In this document: positions 5,830 to 13,495 of the stretch, one piece after another | How the letters are laid out: every line of letters starts with the position of its first letter | Position numbering within the stretch: the first letter of the stretch is position 1 | Assembly: GCA_003476445.1 (NCBI GenBank) | Contig: DMUF01000124.1 | Location: 1 to 17,159, forward strand | Source: Gammaproteobacteria bacterium | GTDB taxonomy: Bacteria; Pseudomonadota; Gammaproteobacteria; Pseudomonadales; Azotimanducaceae | Direction: 5' to 3' | Length of the DNA stretch: 17,159 bases | Notes under the pieces: model-generated | Database searches by the model: none | The model's input: the letters and a program-made list of their open reading frames with translations, nothing else | What the model was told of the DNA's origin: nothing | Program-made: the position numbers and the translations under genes

Positions 5830-6213
5830 TTAGACCGCGTCCGCGTCTGCTGCGAGGGAGAAACTTTCTCCGCAGCCGCAATGGCTCTCGGCGTTCGGGT
5901 TCTTGAAGCGCAGCGACGCGTTCAGGCCCTCGCGCACCAGATCGACGGTCGTTCCTCCGACCAGATGCAGGTCCCGGCGGTTCACGTACAGCGCGAGATT
6001 GCCATCCGTGGGTACGACCAGGTCGTCGGGCCCCGGGCTGTCGAGATAGTCGAGCGTGTACATATAGCCGTTGCAGCCGCTCTCCTTCACGCCAAGGCGA
6101 ATGGCGGTCTGCTGTTGCTCGTGCACCTGAAATTCAAGATGCGCGCGCGCGGCGGCGGTAACCGTGATGGTGCGAGTGTCCTGTGCCTGGGGGTCGAAGC
6201 GGTCGACGGTCAT
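5830..6213 (-). CDS. sufA: SufA, A-type Fe-S carrier (HesB/IscA family)
   Basis: 127 residues from the ATG at 6213. An AGGAG lies 8 nt upstream, the best ribosome-binding site in the operon. The frame is open further, to 6345, but that extra 44-residue stretch lies inside sufS and has no family similarity. The three cluster-binding cysteines of A-type carriers are present: Cys47 (KESGCNGYMY) and Cys112/Cys114 (HCGCGESF). The protein accepts a [2Fe-2S] or [4Fe-4S] cluster from SufBCD and delivers it to apo-proteins. It lies 28 nt after sufS and 4 nt before sufT. IscA or ErpA are family alternatives; position inside suf decides the name. Confidence 0.94.
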   Translation of the reverse strand: MTVDRFDPQAQDTRTITVTAAARAHLEFQVHEQQQTAIRLGVKESGCNGYMYTLDYLDSPGPDDLVVPTDGNLALYVNRRDLHLVGGTTVDLVREGLNASLRFKNPNAESHCGCGESFSLAADADAV

Positions 6214-6241
6214 GGGCTTTACTCCTAGCCAGACTTCACGA

Positions 6242-7456
6242 TCACAGGAAGGTGAGCGTTTTCCGGATGCCGGCCACCAGACGGTGAACGTCATCGAGCG
6301 TGTTATACACCGAATAGGATGCACGCACCGTGCCCGGAACGCCAAGGCGTTGCATCAGCGGCATGGTGCAGTGGTGGCCCGTGCGCACAGCGATGCCCTG
6401 GCGATCGAGCAGCGTGCCGACGTCGTGGGGATGCGCGTCGGCTAGCAGGAACGAGACCACGCTGACCCGGTGTTGCGGTGTACCGACCAGGCGGATTTCG
6501 GGAATCTCCCCGAACGCCTGCAGGGTCGCCTCGACCAGCGTGTTCTCGTGCGCGATCAGCGCCGCGCGCGGCTGGGCGGAGAACCAGCGCAGCGCAGCGC
6601 CCAAGCCGATCACGCCTGCGATATTGGGGGTGCCGGCCTCGAACCGATGCGGGGCGGGCTGCCAAGTGCTGTGCGTGTATGCAACTGTTTCGATCATCTC
6701 GCCGCCGCCTTGCCACGGGGGCAGCGCGTCCAGCAGCGCCGTGCGTCCCCAGAGCACACCCACGCCGGTCGGGGCGAAGAGCTTGTGCGCAGAGAACGCA
6801 TAGAAATCGCAGCCGATAGCCTCGACATTCACGGGCAGGTGCGCGATAGCCTGAGCGCCGTCCACCAGCACCAGCGCGCCGACGGCACGCGCAAGCCGGG
6901 TCATCTCTTCGACCGGGTTCACGGTGCCGAGCGCATTGGACACGTGACTGAACGCGGCGATCCGGGTGCGAGTACTGAGCTTGTTGCCGAAATCAGCAAG
7001 GTCAACCTGACCGGCAGCGTCGATTGCGGCTACGCGCAGCACTGCCCCGGTACGCGCGGCCAGCATCTGCCAGGGTACCAGGTTGGCGTGATGCTCAAGC
7101 TCCGTGACCAGGATCTCATCGCCAGGTCCGAGGCGCTCGGACAGCACGTTGGCCACCAGATTGATCGATTCGGTGGTCCCGCGGGTGAAGATGATTCCTC
7201 GGGCATCTGACGCTCCGATGAACGCAGCGGTTGCTTCCCGCGCGGCTTCGAAGTCGCGCGTCGCGCGATCGGCCAATGTGTGCGCGCCGCGATGAACATT
7301 GGCGTTGTCATGGGTGTAGTAGTGCATGAGCGCGTCAAGCACGGCCTGTGGCTTCTGCGTGGTCGCCGCGTTATCGAGGTACACGAGCGGGGCATCGTGC
7401 ACCTGCGTTGCAAGAATGGGGAACTCCGCGCGAAGTGCTGCGACATCCAGCGTCAT
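6242..7456 (-). CDS. sufS: SufS, group II cysteine desulfurase
   Basis: 404 residues, near the E. coli SufS length of 406. A PLP enzyme that converts cysteine to alanine and holds the sulfur as a persulfide. The PLP lysine is Lys225 in FSAHKLFAPTGVGVLWG, and His123 (in EHHANLVPW) stacks on the cofactor. The persulfide cysteine is Cys363 in RTGHHCTMPLM, in the short-loop context typical of group II enzymes that need a SufE-type partner, and sufE is in the same operon. VYLDNAATTQKP (25-36) is the usual N-terminal signature. The ATG overlaps the sufD stop as ATGA. Nothing is missing compared with the family. Confidence 0.97.
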   Translation of the reverse strand: MTLDVAALRAEFPILATQVHDAPLVYLDNAATTQKPQAVLDALMHYYTHDNANVHRGAHTLADRATRDFEAAREATAAFIGASDARGIIFTRGTTESINLVANVLSERLGPGDEILVTELEHHANLVPWQMLAARTGAVLRVAAIDAAGQVDLADFGNKLSTRTRIAAFSHVSNALGTVNPVEEMTRLARAVGALVLVDGAQAIAHLPVNVEAIGCDFYAFSAHKLFAPTGVGVLWGRTALLDALPPWQGGGEMIETVAYTHSTWQPAPHRFEAGTPNIAGVIGLGAALRWFSAQPRAALIAHENTLVEATLQAFGEIPEIRLVGTPQHRVSVVSFLLADAHPHDVGTLLDRQGIAVRTGHHCTMPLMQRLGVPGTVRASYSVYNTLDDVHRLVAGIRKTLTFL

Positions 7457-8601
7457 GCTGGCAAAGCTCCAAGCAGTTCCTCTGCGTGTGCTGCTTCGAG
7501 GGGTGCTGCGATGCAGGCGCGCAGAAAGGCGTGCGCAAGAAGTTGCCGGGCTGCGGCTTCCGGAATGCCGCGGGACTGCATGAGGAACAGCGCTTCGGCA
7601 TCTAGCTGGCCGATGGTTGCGCCGTGTGCGCAGCGAACATCGTCGGTATAGATTTCGAGCTCAGGTTTGGTGTTGATCTCCGCATCGGGATGCAGCGCCA
7701 GGTTGCGGTTGCCAAGCCATGCGTCGCTCCGCACAGCGCCGGCATGGATGTGTATGCGGCCGTTGAAGCTGCTGCGGCCCTTGCCAGCGCCGATGCCGTG
7801 AAAGCGCTGGGTGCTGGTGGTGTCTGGCGCGCGATGCTCGATGATGACCGGCTGGTCCAGGTGTTCTCCGTCTGTCACCACGCTCGCACCCGTGAGGTCG
7901 GCTCGGCTGTGGGGTTCGGCCAACACCACATGTGTTTCCAGCCGCGCGCGGGATCTGCCGCGGGCGATGAGATTCGCTCGATAACATGCGCCCTTCGCAA
8001 CACGGACCGAGGTACCGAGCCAGAGCGCGGTGGCACCTGGCGCAACGGCGCGATAGTGGTTGAGCGTTGCATCGTGAGCCAGCTCGATGATGAGCAAGCC
8101 TCCACGGGGACCTGTCGGCGCAACACGTTCGATAAGCTCGGCCGTGACGCCGCGCTGCACGCGCACCACGGTGACGGCCGCGCCTTGGCCGGTGTCCCCG
8201 ATGTGGAGTGGTGACGCGGGTGTTGCTGACACGTCGATCAGCCGGCCGCTCGGGGCTGCCAAGAGCGCGAGATCAGCGCCTGCGTGGCGCGTGGGCTCCG
8301 GCAGGTTATCCAGCAGGTGCCCCGTCAGCGTTCCCGTATCGACAGCCGCGAGTGGCGAACAGAAGACTCCGGGCTGTTCAATGCCGGTAAATACGGCGTC
8401 GATGGTGGCATCGGCAGCGACATCTTCGAAGATGCGCAGCAAGGCGTCGAACGCGGTGTGTCGCAGGCTTTCGCGATGCACGGGCGACGCTTGCGTTGCG
8501 TGTAACCGCTCGGCCACGGCGCGGTGGTCCAGCCAGTGGCTGCCAGCAGCTGCGCGCTCGGCGATACGAAGGATGCGCTCGCCTTCAGTCGGTCCGGTCA
8601 T
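7453..8601 (-). CDS. sufD: SufD, Fe-S scaffold subunit
   Basis: 382 residues from the ATG at 8601, which overlaps the sufC stop as ATGA. A GTG four codons earlier is also in frame but less likely. SufD pairs with SufB in the SufBC2D scaffold. The conserved C-terminal core is intact: the GRSSFNGRIHI strand (about 275-285), then KPELEIYTDDVRCAHGATIG (312-331) with His326, equivalent to the iron-site histidine of E. coli SufD (His360), and the RGIPEAAARQLL helix. It is about 40 residues shorter than E. coli SufD, all in the poorly conserved N-terminal half, which is common in other lineages. Confidence 0.95.
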   Translation of the reverse strand: MTGPTEGERILRIAERAAAGSHWLDHRAVAERLHATQASPVHRESLRHTAFDALLRIFEDVAADATIDAVFTGIEQPGVFCSPLAAVDTGTLTGHLLDNLPEPTRHAGADLALLAAPSGRLIDVSATPASPLHIGDTGQGAAVTVVRVQRGVTAELIERVAPTGPRGGLLIIELAHDATLNHYRAVAPGATALWLGTSVRVAKGACYRANLIARGRSRARLETHVVLAEPHSRADLTGASVVTDGEHLDQPVIIEHRAPDTTSTQRFHGIGAGKGRSSFNGRIHIHAGAVRSDAWLGNRNLALHPDAEINTKPELEIYTDDVRCAHGATIGQLDAEALFLMQSRGIPEAAARQLLAHAFLRACIAAPLEAAHAEELLGALPA

Positions 8602-9344
8602 GCGTCGATCCACCCGTAGCCCTGGGCTTCGAGCATTTCCGCCAGTTCGCGGCCGCCGCTGCGGACGATGCGGCCGGCCGCCAGCACGTGCACCTGATCC
8701 GGGACGATGTGATTCAGCAGACGCTGGTAGTGCGTGATCATGAGAACGGCGTTGTCGGGCGCGCGAAACCGGTTCACACCGTCTGCGACCGTCTGCAGCG
8801 CATCGATATCGAGGCCTGAATCGGTTTCATCCAGAACCGCGAGGCGCGGGGCGAGCAGCAGCATCTGCAGGATCTCGTTGCGCTTTTTCTCGCCACCGGA
8901 AAAGCCTTCGTTCACGCCGCGCTTCAGGAACTCGGGGTTGAGATCGAGGCTCGCGGCAAGGCTGCGCACCTGCTTCATGAAAGCTGCAGCGTTCATGGCC
9001 GGTTGCCCGCGCGCGGCGTGCTGGTGGTCCAGCGCCGCCTTCAGAAACTCCATGTTGCTGACGCCAGGAATTTCGGTCGGATACTGAAAGGCGAGAAAGA
9101 GCCCCGCGTGCGCGCGCTGGTGCGGTTCGAGCGCGGTGAGGTCCTGGTCGCCGAAACGGATCGAGCCCGACACGATCTCATAGCCGGGACGTCCGGCCAG
9201 CACGTTCGCAAGGGTGCTCTTGCCAGAGCCGTTCGGGCCCATGATGGCATGCACTTCACCCGCGCCGATGGTGAGGTCCAAACCCTTCAGGATCGGCTTT
9301 CCCTCGACCTCGACGTGCAGCGAGCGGATTTCGAGCAGGCTCAT
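8598..9344 (-). CDS. sufC: SufC, ABC-type ATPase of the SUF scaffold
   Basis: 248 residues, exactly the usual SufC size. Walker A is GPNGSGKST (36-44), the signature is FSGGEKKR (148-155), Walker B LAVLDETDSGLD (168-179) and the H-loop histidine is His205 (MITHY). The ETDSGLD form of Walker B and the EKKRNE after the signature are SufC-specific. It drives conformational change in SufBC2D so that iron can enter the scaffold; it is cytoplasmic and has no membrane partner. Both ends overlap neighbours as ATGA (sufB stop with its start, its stop with the sufD start), which suggests coupled translation in fixed ratio. Confidence 0.98.
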   Translation of the reverse strand: MSLLEIRSLHVEVEGKPILKGLDLTIGAGEVHAIMGPNGSGKSTLANVLAGRPGYEIVSGSIRFGDQDLTALEPHQRAHAGLFLAFQYPTEIPGVSNMEFLKAALDHQHAARGQPAMNAAAFMKQVRSLAASLDLNPEFLKRGVNEGFSGGEKKRNEILQMLLLAPRLAVLDETDSGLDIDALQTVADGVNRFRAPDNAVLMITHYQRLLNHIVPDQVHVLAAGRIVRSGGRELAEMLEAQGYGWIDA

Positions 9345-10834
9345 CCTACGGCTCCTTCAAGGCTTACTTCGAGCAGCTTGCCGGCCTCAACTGCGAACTC
9401 CATCGGCAGCTCGCGGAACACTTCGCGACAGAAGCCGTTCACGATCATGCTCACGGCCTTTTCCGCATCGATACCGCGCTGCTGGCAGAGGAACAGCTGC
9501 TCGTCACTCACCTTCGAGGTGCTGGCCTCGTGCTCGATGACCGCGGTTGCCGAGCGATTCTCGATGTAGGGGAAGGTGTGAGCGCCGCAGTGATTACCGA
9601 TCAGCAGTGAATCACACTGGGTGTAATTGCGCGCACCGGTTGCTGCTGGCGAGGTGCGCACCAGCCCGCGGTAGGTGTTCTGGCTATGTCCCGCGCTGAT
9701 GCCCTTGGACACGATGGTGCTGCGCGTGTTGCGGCCCAAGTGAATCATCTTGGTGCCCGTGTCGGCCTGCTGGCGGTTGTTGGTGAGCGCGACGGAATAG
9801 AACTCGCCCACACTGTGATGACCGCGCAGCACAACGCTCGGGTACTTCCAGGTGATGGCTGATCCGGTTTCTACCTGAGTCCAGGAGATCTTCGAGCGAT
9901 CGCCCTGACAGAGACCGCGCTTCGTGACGAAGTTGTAGATGCCGCCCTTGCCGTCCTTGTCGCCGGGGTACCAGTTCTGCACCGTGGAGTACTTGATTTC
10001 CGCGTCCTCGAGCGCAACAAGCTCGACCACGGCAGCGTGCAGCTGGTTTTCATCGCGCATCGGTGCGGTGCAGCCCTCGAGATAGCTTACGTAGGATCCG
10101 CGATCAGCGACGATGAGCGTGCGTTCGAACTGCCCCGTGTTGCGGGCATTGATGCGGAAGTAGGTGGAAAGCTCCATGGGGCAGCGCACCCCGGGCGGCA
10201 CATAAACAAACGAACCGTCGCTGAACACGGCGGAGTTGAGTGCCGCATAAAAGTTGTCGCTGACCGGGACCACGCTGCCCAGGTAGCGGCGGACCAGGTC
10301 CGGGTGCGAATGCACCGCCTCGGAAAGCGGGCAGAAGATGACGCCGGCTTCAGCGAGCTTCTCTTTGAACGTGGTCGCAATGGAGACGCTGTCAAATACG
10401 GCGTCCACAGCGACCTGCCGTCGCGCGGGTGCCGCCTCGCCGTCCTGGGTTTCCGGGTTCACTACGCCGGCAAGGAACGCCTGTTCGTGCAGCGGAATGC
10501 CGAGCCGTTCATACGTTCGAAGCAGCTCAGGATCCACTTCATCCAGCGAGCGCGGCCCGGTGGGCTGCGATTTGGGCGCAGACCAGTAGGAAATCGCGTT
10601 GAAATCCACGGGCGGAAAATCGACATGTGCCCACGTTGGCGGGGTCAGCCCACGCCAGCGCGCGAACGCGTTCTGACGCCATTCGGCAAGCCAGGCGGGT
10701 TCTCCCTTGCGCTCCGAGATGAAACGCACGACGGACTCATCAAGGCCCGGCGGCAGGGTTTCGGATTCGATGTCGGTGACGAAGCCGGCGGTGTACTCGC
10801 GCCCGACCAGCGCTTCGACGGTCGATTCGCTCAC
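9341..10834 (-). CDS. sufB: SufB, Fe-S scaffold subunit
   Basis: 497 residues (E. coli SufB 495), starting at a GTG. It is the scaffold on which the nascent cluster forms. The sulfur-accepting cysteine is Cys407 in ARNYTQCDSLL, matching E. coli Cys405. Glu436 in VIEHEAST matches E. coli Glu434. Other hallmarks are SFVYVPPGVRCPMELSTYFR (208-227), EGCTAPMR (253-260), the NWYPGDKDGKGGIYNFVTKR region and RGIDAEKAVSMIVNGF near the end. A GGGA before the GTG is the ribosome-binding candidate. It is the first gene of the operon; the probable promoter and IscR-type operator lie 32-79 bp upstream of the start. Confidence 0.98.
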   Translation of the reverse strand: MSESTVEALVGREYTAGFVTDIESETLPPGLDESVVRFISERKGEPAWLAEWRQNAFARWRGLTPPTWAHVDFPPVDFNAISYWSAPKSQPTGPRSLDEVDPELLRTYERLGIPLHEQAFLAGVVNPETQDGEAAPARRQVAVDAVFDSVSIATTFKEKLAEAGVIFCPLSEAVHSHPDLVRRYLGSVVPVSDNFYAALNSAVFSDGSFVYVPPGVRCPMELSTYFRINARNTGQFERTLIVADRGSYVSYLEGCTAPMRDENQLHAAVVELVALEDAEIKYSTVQNWYPGDKDGKGGIYNFVTKRGLCQGDRSKISWTQVETGSAITWKYPSVVLRGHHSVGEFYSVALTNNRQQADTGTKMIHLGRNTRSTIVSKGISAGHSQNTYRGLVRTSPAATGARNYTQCDSLLIGNHCGAHTFPYIENRSATAVIEHEASTSKVSDEQLFLCQQRGIDAEKAVSMIVNGFCREVFRELPMEFAVEAGKLLEVSLEGAVG

Positions 10835-10865
10835 GTGCGAGGTCCCATGGTTCAGGCGGGGCGCG

Positions 10866-10894
10866 ATTCTAGCCGCGCCCGAATCTCGATACCA
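10866..10894 (-). promoter_or_regulatory. Probable suf operon promoter
   Basis: On the reverse strand a near-consensus -10 TAGAAT (10866-10871) lies 32 bp before the sufB GTG. Seventeen bp further up is TGGTAT (10889-10894), a poor -35 that coincides with the edge of the IscR-type palindrome. A weak -35 overlapped by an operator is what a regulated promoter would look like. The first transcribed base would be near 10859, giving a leader of about 25 nt. The -10 is seen directly; the -35 is inferred from spacing. Confidence 0.55.
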
Positions 10895-10913
10895 GACTAA
10901 TTTAGTCGGGTAT
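10889..10913. promoter_or_regulatory. IscR-type (type 1, Rrf2 family) operator
   Basis: A 25-bp near-perfect palindrome with outer ATA/TAT and inner GACT/AGTC half-sites (ATACCAGACTA then ATTTAGTCGGGTAT). As I recall the E. coli IscR type 1 consensus (ATASYYGACT, three W between R and Y, AGTCRRSTAT), every position fits except one. Type 1 sites bind [2Fe-2S]-IscR, so this operon would be held down when clusters are plentiful and released under iron or oxidative stress. No iscR or other Rrf2 gene is in the window. Confidence 0.8.
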
Positions 10914-10933
10914 TCGGCGTTCCGGATCGCGGA

Positions 10934-11863
10934 TCAGGATTTTGGCGGCGGGGTGGGCACGTCGAGTCCGACGCCGGTTACGTGGCCATACACAGAGCGC
11001 AGTCGCTCCAGGTCCGCCGCCGGCAGCGGCGACTTCGTGATCGAGTCGATATTGGCGTGCAGGTGCGTCAGATCACTCGTACCAAACAGCACCACATCGA
11101 CCCCGGGTTCGTGTCGGACGAAACGATAGGCGGCGTCCATCATGCTGCTGGCGCCAGCCGCGTGAAGCAGAAAGTCGAGCGGGGGTAAGCCAAGCGCCTG
11201 CACTTCCGCGGCGAGCCGCTCAGGTTGCGCAAAAATGCCGCGGACGACAAACATGAGCAACGTGCCGGCCCCATAACGCTGGGTCTGCGGATAAACCCGG
11301 GTGCGCGCATGCTGATGCAGCATGTGCTGCGCGACCATGACGGAGTCCCAGAGCCCGTCCCGCAGCGCATGGGACAGCATCTCGTGGTCAGGATCGGTCG
11401 AGGGCGTTTCCGTTATGCCGAGAAAGCGGAATTTGCCCTTGTCGCGCTCGCGCAACAGGGTGGGCAGGAGCTCATCGCGGGTGCGGACATAGTCTTCGGG
11501 CGCGACAGCGTGCAGTTGGAAGATATCGACGTAGTCCGTGCGCAGCTCACGCAGAGAGTTCTCCAGGCTTGCGACCAACTTCTCGGGTTTGACGATCCGT
11601 TCGCCGCGCCCGGCCAGCGCCTTGGTCGCGAGCACGAGCGCGGAGCGATCGAACGGTTCGATCGCACGCCCCACCACGCCTTCGGTTCCATACAAGGCCG
11701 CGGTATCGATCAGGTTCACGCCCGCCTCGATCGCTGCACGCACGATCGCGATCGCATCGTCTTCCGACTTGCCGACCCCAAGGCCGAGGCGGCTGAAGCC
11801 GCCACAGCCGAGCCCCGCAACGCTGACCCGAAGTCCCGTGCGCCCGAATGTCGTGTACTGCAT
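10934..11863 (-). CDS. Aldo/keto reductase (D-threo-aldose / L-galactose dehydrogenase-like)
   Basis: 309 residues, a TIM-barrel NAD(P)H-dependent oxidoreductase. The catalytic tetrad is complete: Asp53 and Tyr58 (LIDTAALYG), Lys81 (LATKALAG) and His118 (FQLHAV). The opening YTTFGRTGLRVSVAGLGCGGF is the standard start of this family, and the VLFGTSD region near 255 binds the cofactor phosphate. The length and the FQLHAV form suggest the plant L-galactose dehydrogenase/D-threo-aldose dehydrogenase branch, but substrate cannot be read. It begins 15 nt after the stop of a carotenoid oxygenase on the same strand, so it could reduce or oxidise an apocarotenal made by that enzyme; this is inference from position. 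It ends 100 bp before sufB and is separated from it by the suf promoter. Confidence 0.9.
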   Translation of the reverse strand: MQYTTFGRTGLRVSVAGLGCGGFSRLGLGVGKSEDDAIAIVRAAIEAGVNLIDTAALYGTEGVVGRAIEPFDRSALVLATKALAGRGERIVKPEKLVASLENSLRELRTDYVDIFQLHAVAPEDYVRTRDELLPTLLRERDKGKFRFLGITETPSTDPDHEMLSHALRDGLWDSVMVAQHMLHQHARTRVYPQTQRYGAGTLLMFVVRGIFAQPERLAAEVQALGLPPLDFLLHAAGASSMMDAAYRFVRHEPGVDVVLFGTSDLTHLHANIDSITKSPLPAADLERLRSVYGHVTGVGLDVPTPPPKS

Positions 11864-11878
11864 GCCCGCTGCCCGCCG

Positions 11879-13291
11879 TCAGGCAGGCACCCAGTTGCCG
11901 TGGAATCCCATCGGCACCCGCGCCGGGATCATCGCAGTGGCAATCGGCCCTGCCTCCAGATCGTCCGCGCGCAGAATGAAGAGTTCGCTCTTCTGTGTCG
12001 TCTGGTTGAACCCAAGCACGATGAGGTAACCGTCGTGTTCCTCAGTCGCCCCCTGGCGCGGCGCGAACACCGCTTCCCCAAGCAGATAGCCTTCACCCGG
12101 TGTCCAGCTCCGACGCTGGTAGCCCTTGTGGGTGTCGTAGTGCAGCACGTGGGTGAAACCGCCGAGACGAGTCCCGGGGCTGCCTACTGCGTAGCCATGG
12201 CGATAGGCGTAGGTCGACAGCCGATCGTCGGTGCGCGGAAACTCGCAGGCGAAATCATCGAAGAGCGTTTCGCTGATCGTCGAGCTGTTGTCCGAGAGGT
12301 CCACGGTCCAGCGACGGAACGTGGGGGCCACGCCGTCGGATTCAGATGCCAGCGTTCCATCCAGTCGGGGGGCGAACTGGGTGGCATTGGCACCGGTTAC
12401 ATCCGCATGCAGCTTCGAACCCTCGGTCCACGCGTTCATCATATGGAACATGAAGCGGGCTTCGCAGCTGAACCAGCGCACGTCGCTTGCTGTGCCGTTG
12501 CGCGGAATCACGCCAAAGTGCGTGCCCTTGTCAGGCTCCCACGCCATCATCGGACCGCCCGTCATCACGCGCTCGATGCTCTGGGTCAGCGGGAAGATCG
12601 GGAAAATGGCGTGCGTTTCGGTGACGAAGAAGTCATGCACCATCGCGGGGTAGGGCGCGTCAAAAAACTCGTTGCGGGTGAGGTTGCCGTCCTTGTCCGC
12701 CACGTTGTAACGCAGCGTGCGGCTGGCCGGACCGCCAGCGGAATAACCGAAGAAGATCATTTCGCCGGTCTTCACGTCGATTTTCGGGTGCGCGGTAATC
12801 GGCCCTTGAATCTGACCGTTGAAGTCGATCTGGCCCTTGGTCTCTAGAGTTTTCGGCTCCATCTCGACGGCAAGCGCGCCTTCCATGAGCGCCAGCAGGC
12901 GCCCGTTGTGGTCGACGATATTGGTATTCGCCGTGTTGTACTCTTCGCCCATCACCGACGGATCGGAAAACATCGGGTTACCGAAGACGCCGTAGAGGCG
13001 ACGCCCGGCGGCTCGCTCCAGCTCGTACTTGCGCGTGCGGACCCAGCGATTGCGCCAGGAGACCCGTCCGTTCTCGATGTGAAAACAGTGGATCATGCCG
13101 TCGCCATCGAACCAGTGATAGCTGTCGCCCTCGCGCGGCGGATGCAGCGGATCCGGCCCATTGCGGTAGTAGGTGCCGACGAGGTCGTCGGGCAGCGCGC
13201 CCTGAACGATCAGATCAGGCGCGTCGCATTCCATGCCAAGCGGGGCATAGGCGCCCTGCAGAAAGGTGTCATTGGGCATCGGACGGGTCAT
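11879..13291 (-). CDS. Carotenoid cleavage oxygenase
   Basis: 470 residues from the ATG at 13291, chosen because a GGAG sits about 8 nt upstream; the frame also opens at a TTG two codons earlier, too close to that site. It is a seven-bladed propeller non-haem iron enzyme that cleaves carotenoid, apocarotenoid or stilbene double bonds with O2. The four iron-binding histidines are all visible in family context: His168 (ITAHPKID), His219 (MVHDFFVTE), His283 (FMFHMMNAW) and His464 (GFHGNW). GTYYRNGPDP (39-48) and the HWFDGDGMIH segment (59-68) are N-terminal hallmarks. No signal peptide. It is followed at 15 nt by an aldo/keto reductase. Bacterial members include lignostilbene and apocarotenoid oxygenases, so the substrate is open. 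Confidence 0.95.
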   Translation of the reverse strand: MTRPMPNDTFLQGAYAPLGMECDAPDLIVQGALPDDLVGTYYRNGPDPLHPPREGDSYHWFDGDGMIHCFHIENGRVSWRNRWVRTRKYELERAAGRRLYGVFGNPMFSDPSVMGEEYNTANTNIVDHNGRLLALMEGALAVEMEPKTLETKGQIDFNGQIQGPITAHPKIDVKTGEMIFFGYSAGGPASRTLRYNVADKDGNLTRNEFFDAPYPAMVHDFFVTETHAIFPIFPLTQSIERVMTGGPMMAWEPDKGTHFGVIPRNGTASDVRWFSCEARFMFHMMNAWTEGSKLHADVTGANATQFAPRLDGTLASESDGVAPTFRRWTVDLSDNSSTISETLFDDFACEFPRTDDRLSTYAYRHGYAVGSPGTRLGGFTHVLHYDTHKGYQRRSWTPGEGYLLGEAVFAPRQGATEEHDGYLIVLGFNQTTQKSELFILRADDLEAGPIATAMIPARVPMGFHGNWVPA

Positions 13292-13318
13292 GGCCAATCT
13301 CCGTGTGCGGTTTGTCGG

Positions 13319-13324
13319 ATTCTA
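13319..13324 (-). promoter_or_regulatory. Possible -10 element for the carotenoid oxygenase gene
   Basis: The reverse strand reads TAGAAT here, identical to the suf -10, 27 bp before the oxygenase ATG and giving a leader of about 20 nt. No good -35 lies 16-18 bp further up; the position is occupied by the edge of a heptad repeat array. Low confidence because a single hexamer is weak evidence. Confidence 0.35.
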
Positions 13325-13336
13325 GCGTGTTCCTGG

Positions 13337-13374
13337 GCATGGAATATGGGTTATGGGATACGAGATATGGGATA
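13337..13374. repeat. Degenerate 7-bp tandem repeat (ATATGGG)
   Basis: Successive heptads read GCATGGA, ATATGGG, TTATGGG, ATACGAG, ATATGGG and then ATA. Units two, three and five are identical or differ by one base. The stretch is AT-rich against the GC-rich surroundings and lies in the 204-bp divergent spacer between the carotenoid oxygenase and the methyltransferase. It covers about -32 to -62 relative to the oxygenase's presumed transcription start, where an UP element or an activator site would sit. Confidence 0.75.
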
Positions 13375-13495
13375 AAGACGTGCGGGTCGGTCGCGACCCA
13401 TTTCTGAGGGAAACCAGCGAATGGCCGACGCGCGCGCGGATAACGGCGCGCGGTTAACATGGCACGCGCATGAGCGTGGACCACGCGGAGGGGCG

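Noticed and set aside
6214..6345. Longer SufA start at 6345
   Set aside because: It lies inside sufS; the ATG at 6213 has an ideal AGGAG and gives the normal family length.
10037..10900. 287-codon plus-strand open frame across sufB
   Set aside because: Antisense to sufB and its promoter; no recognisable motif.
11225..12847. 540-codon plus-strand open frame
   Set aside because: Antisense to the aldo/keto reductase and the carotenoid oxygenase, Arg/His-rich, no domain; it arises from GC-rich codon bias on the opposite strand.
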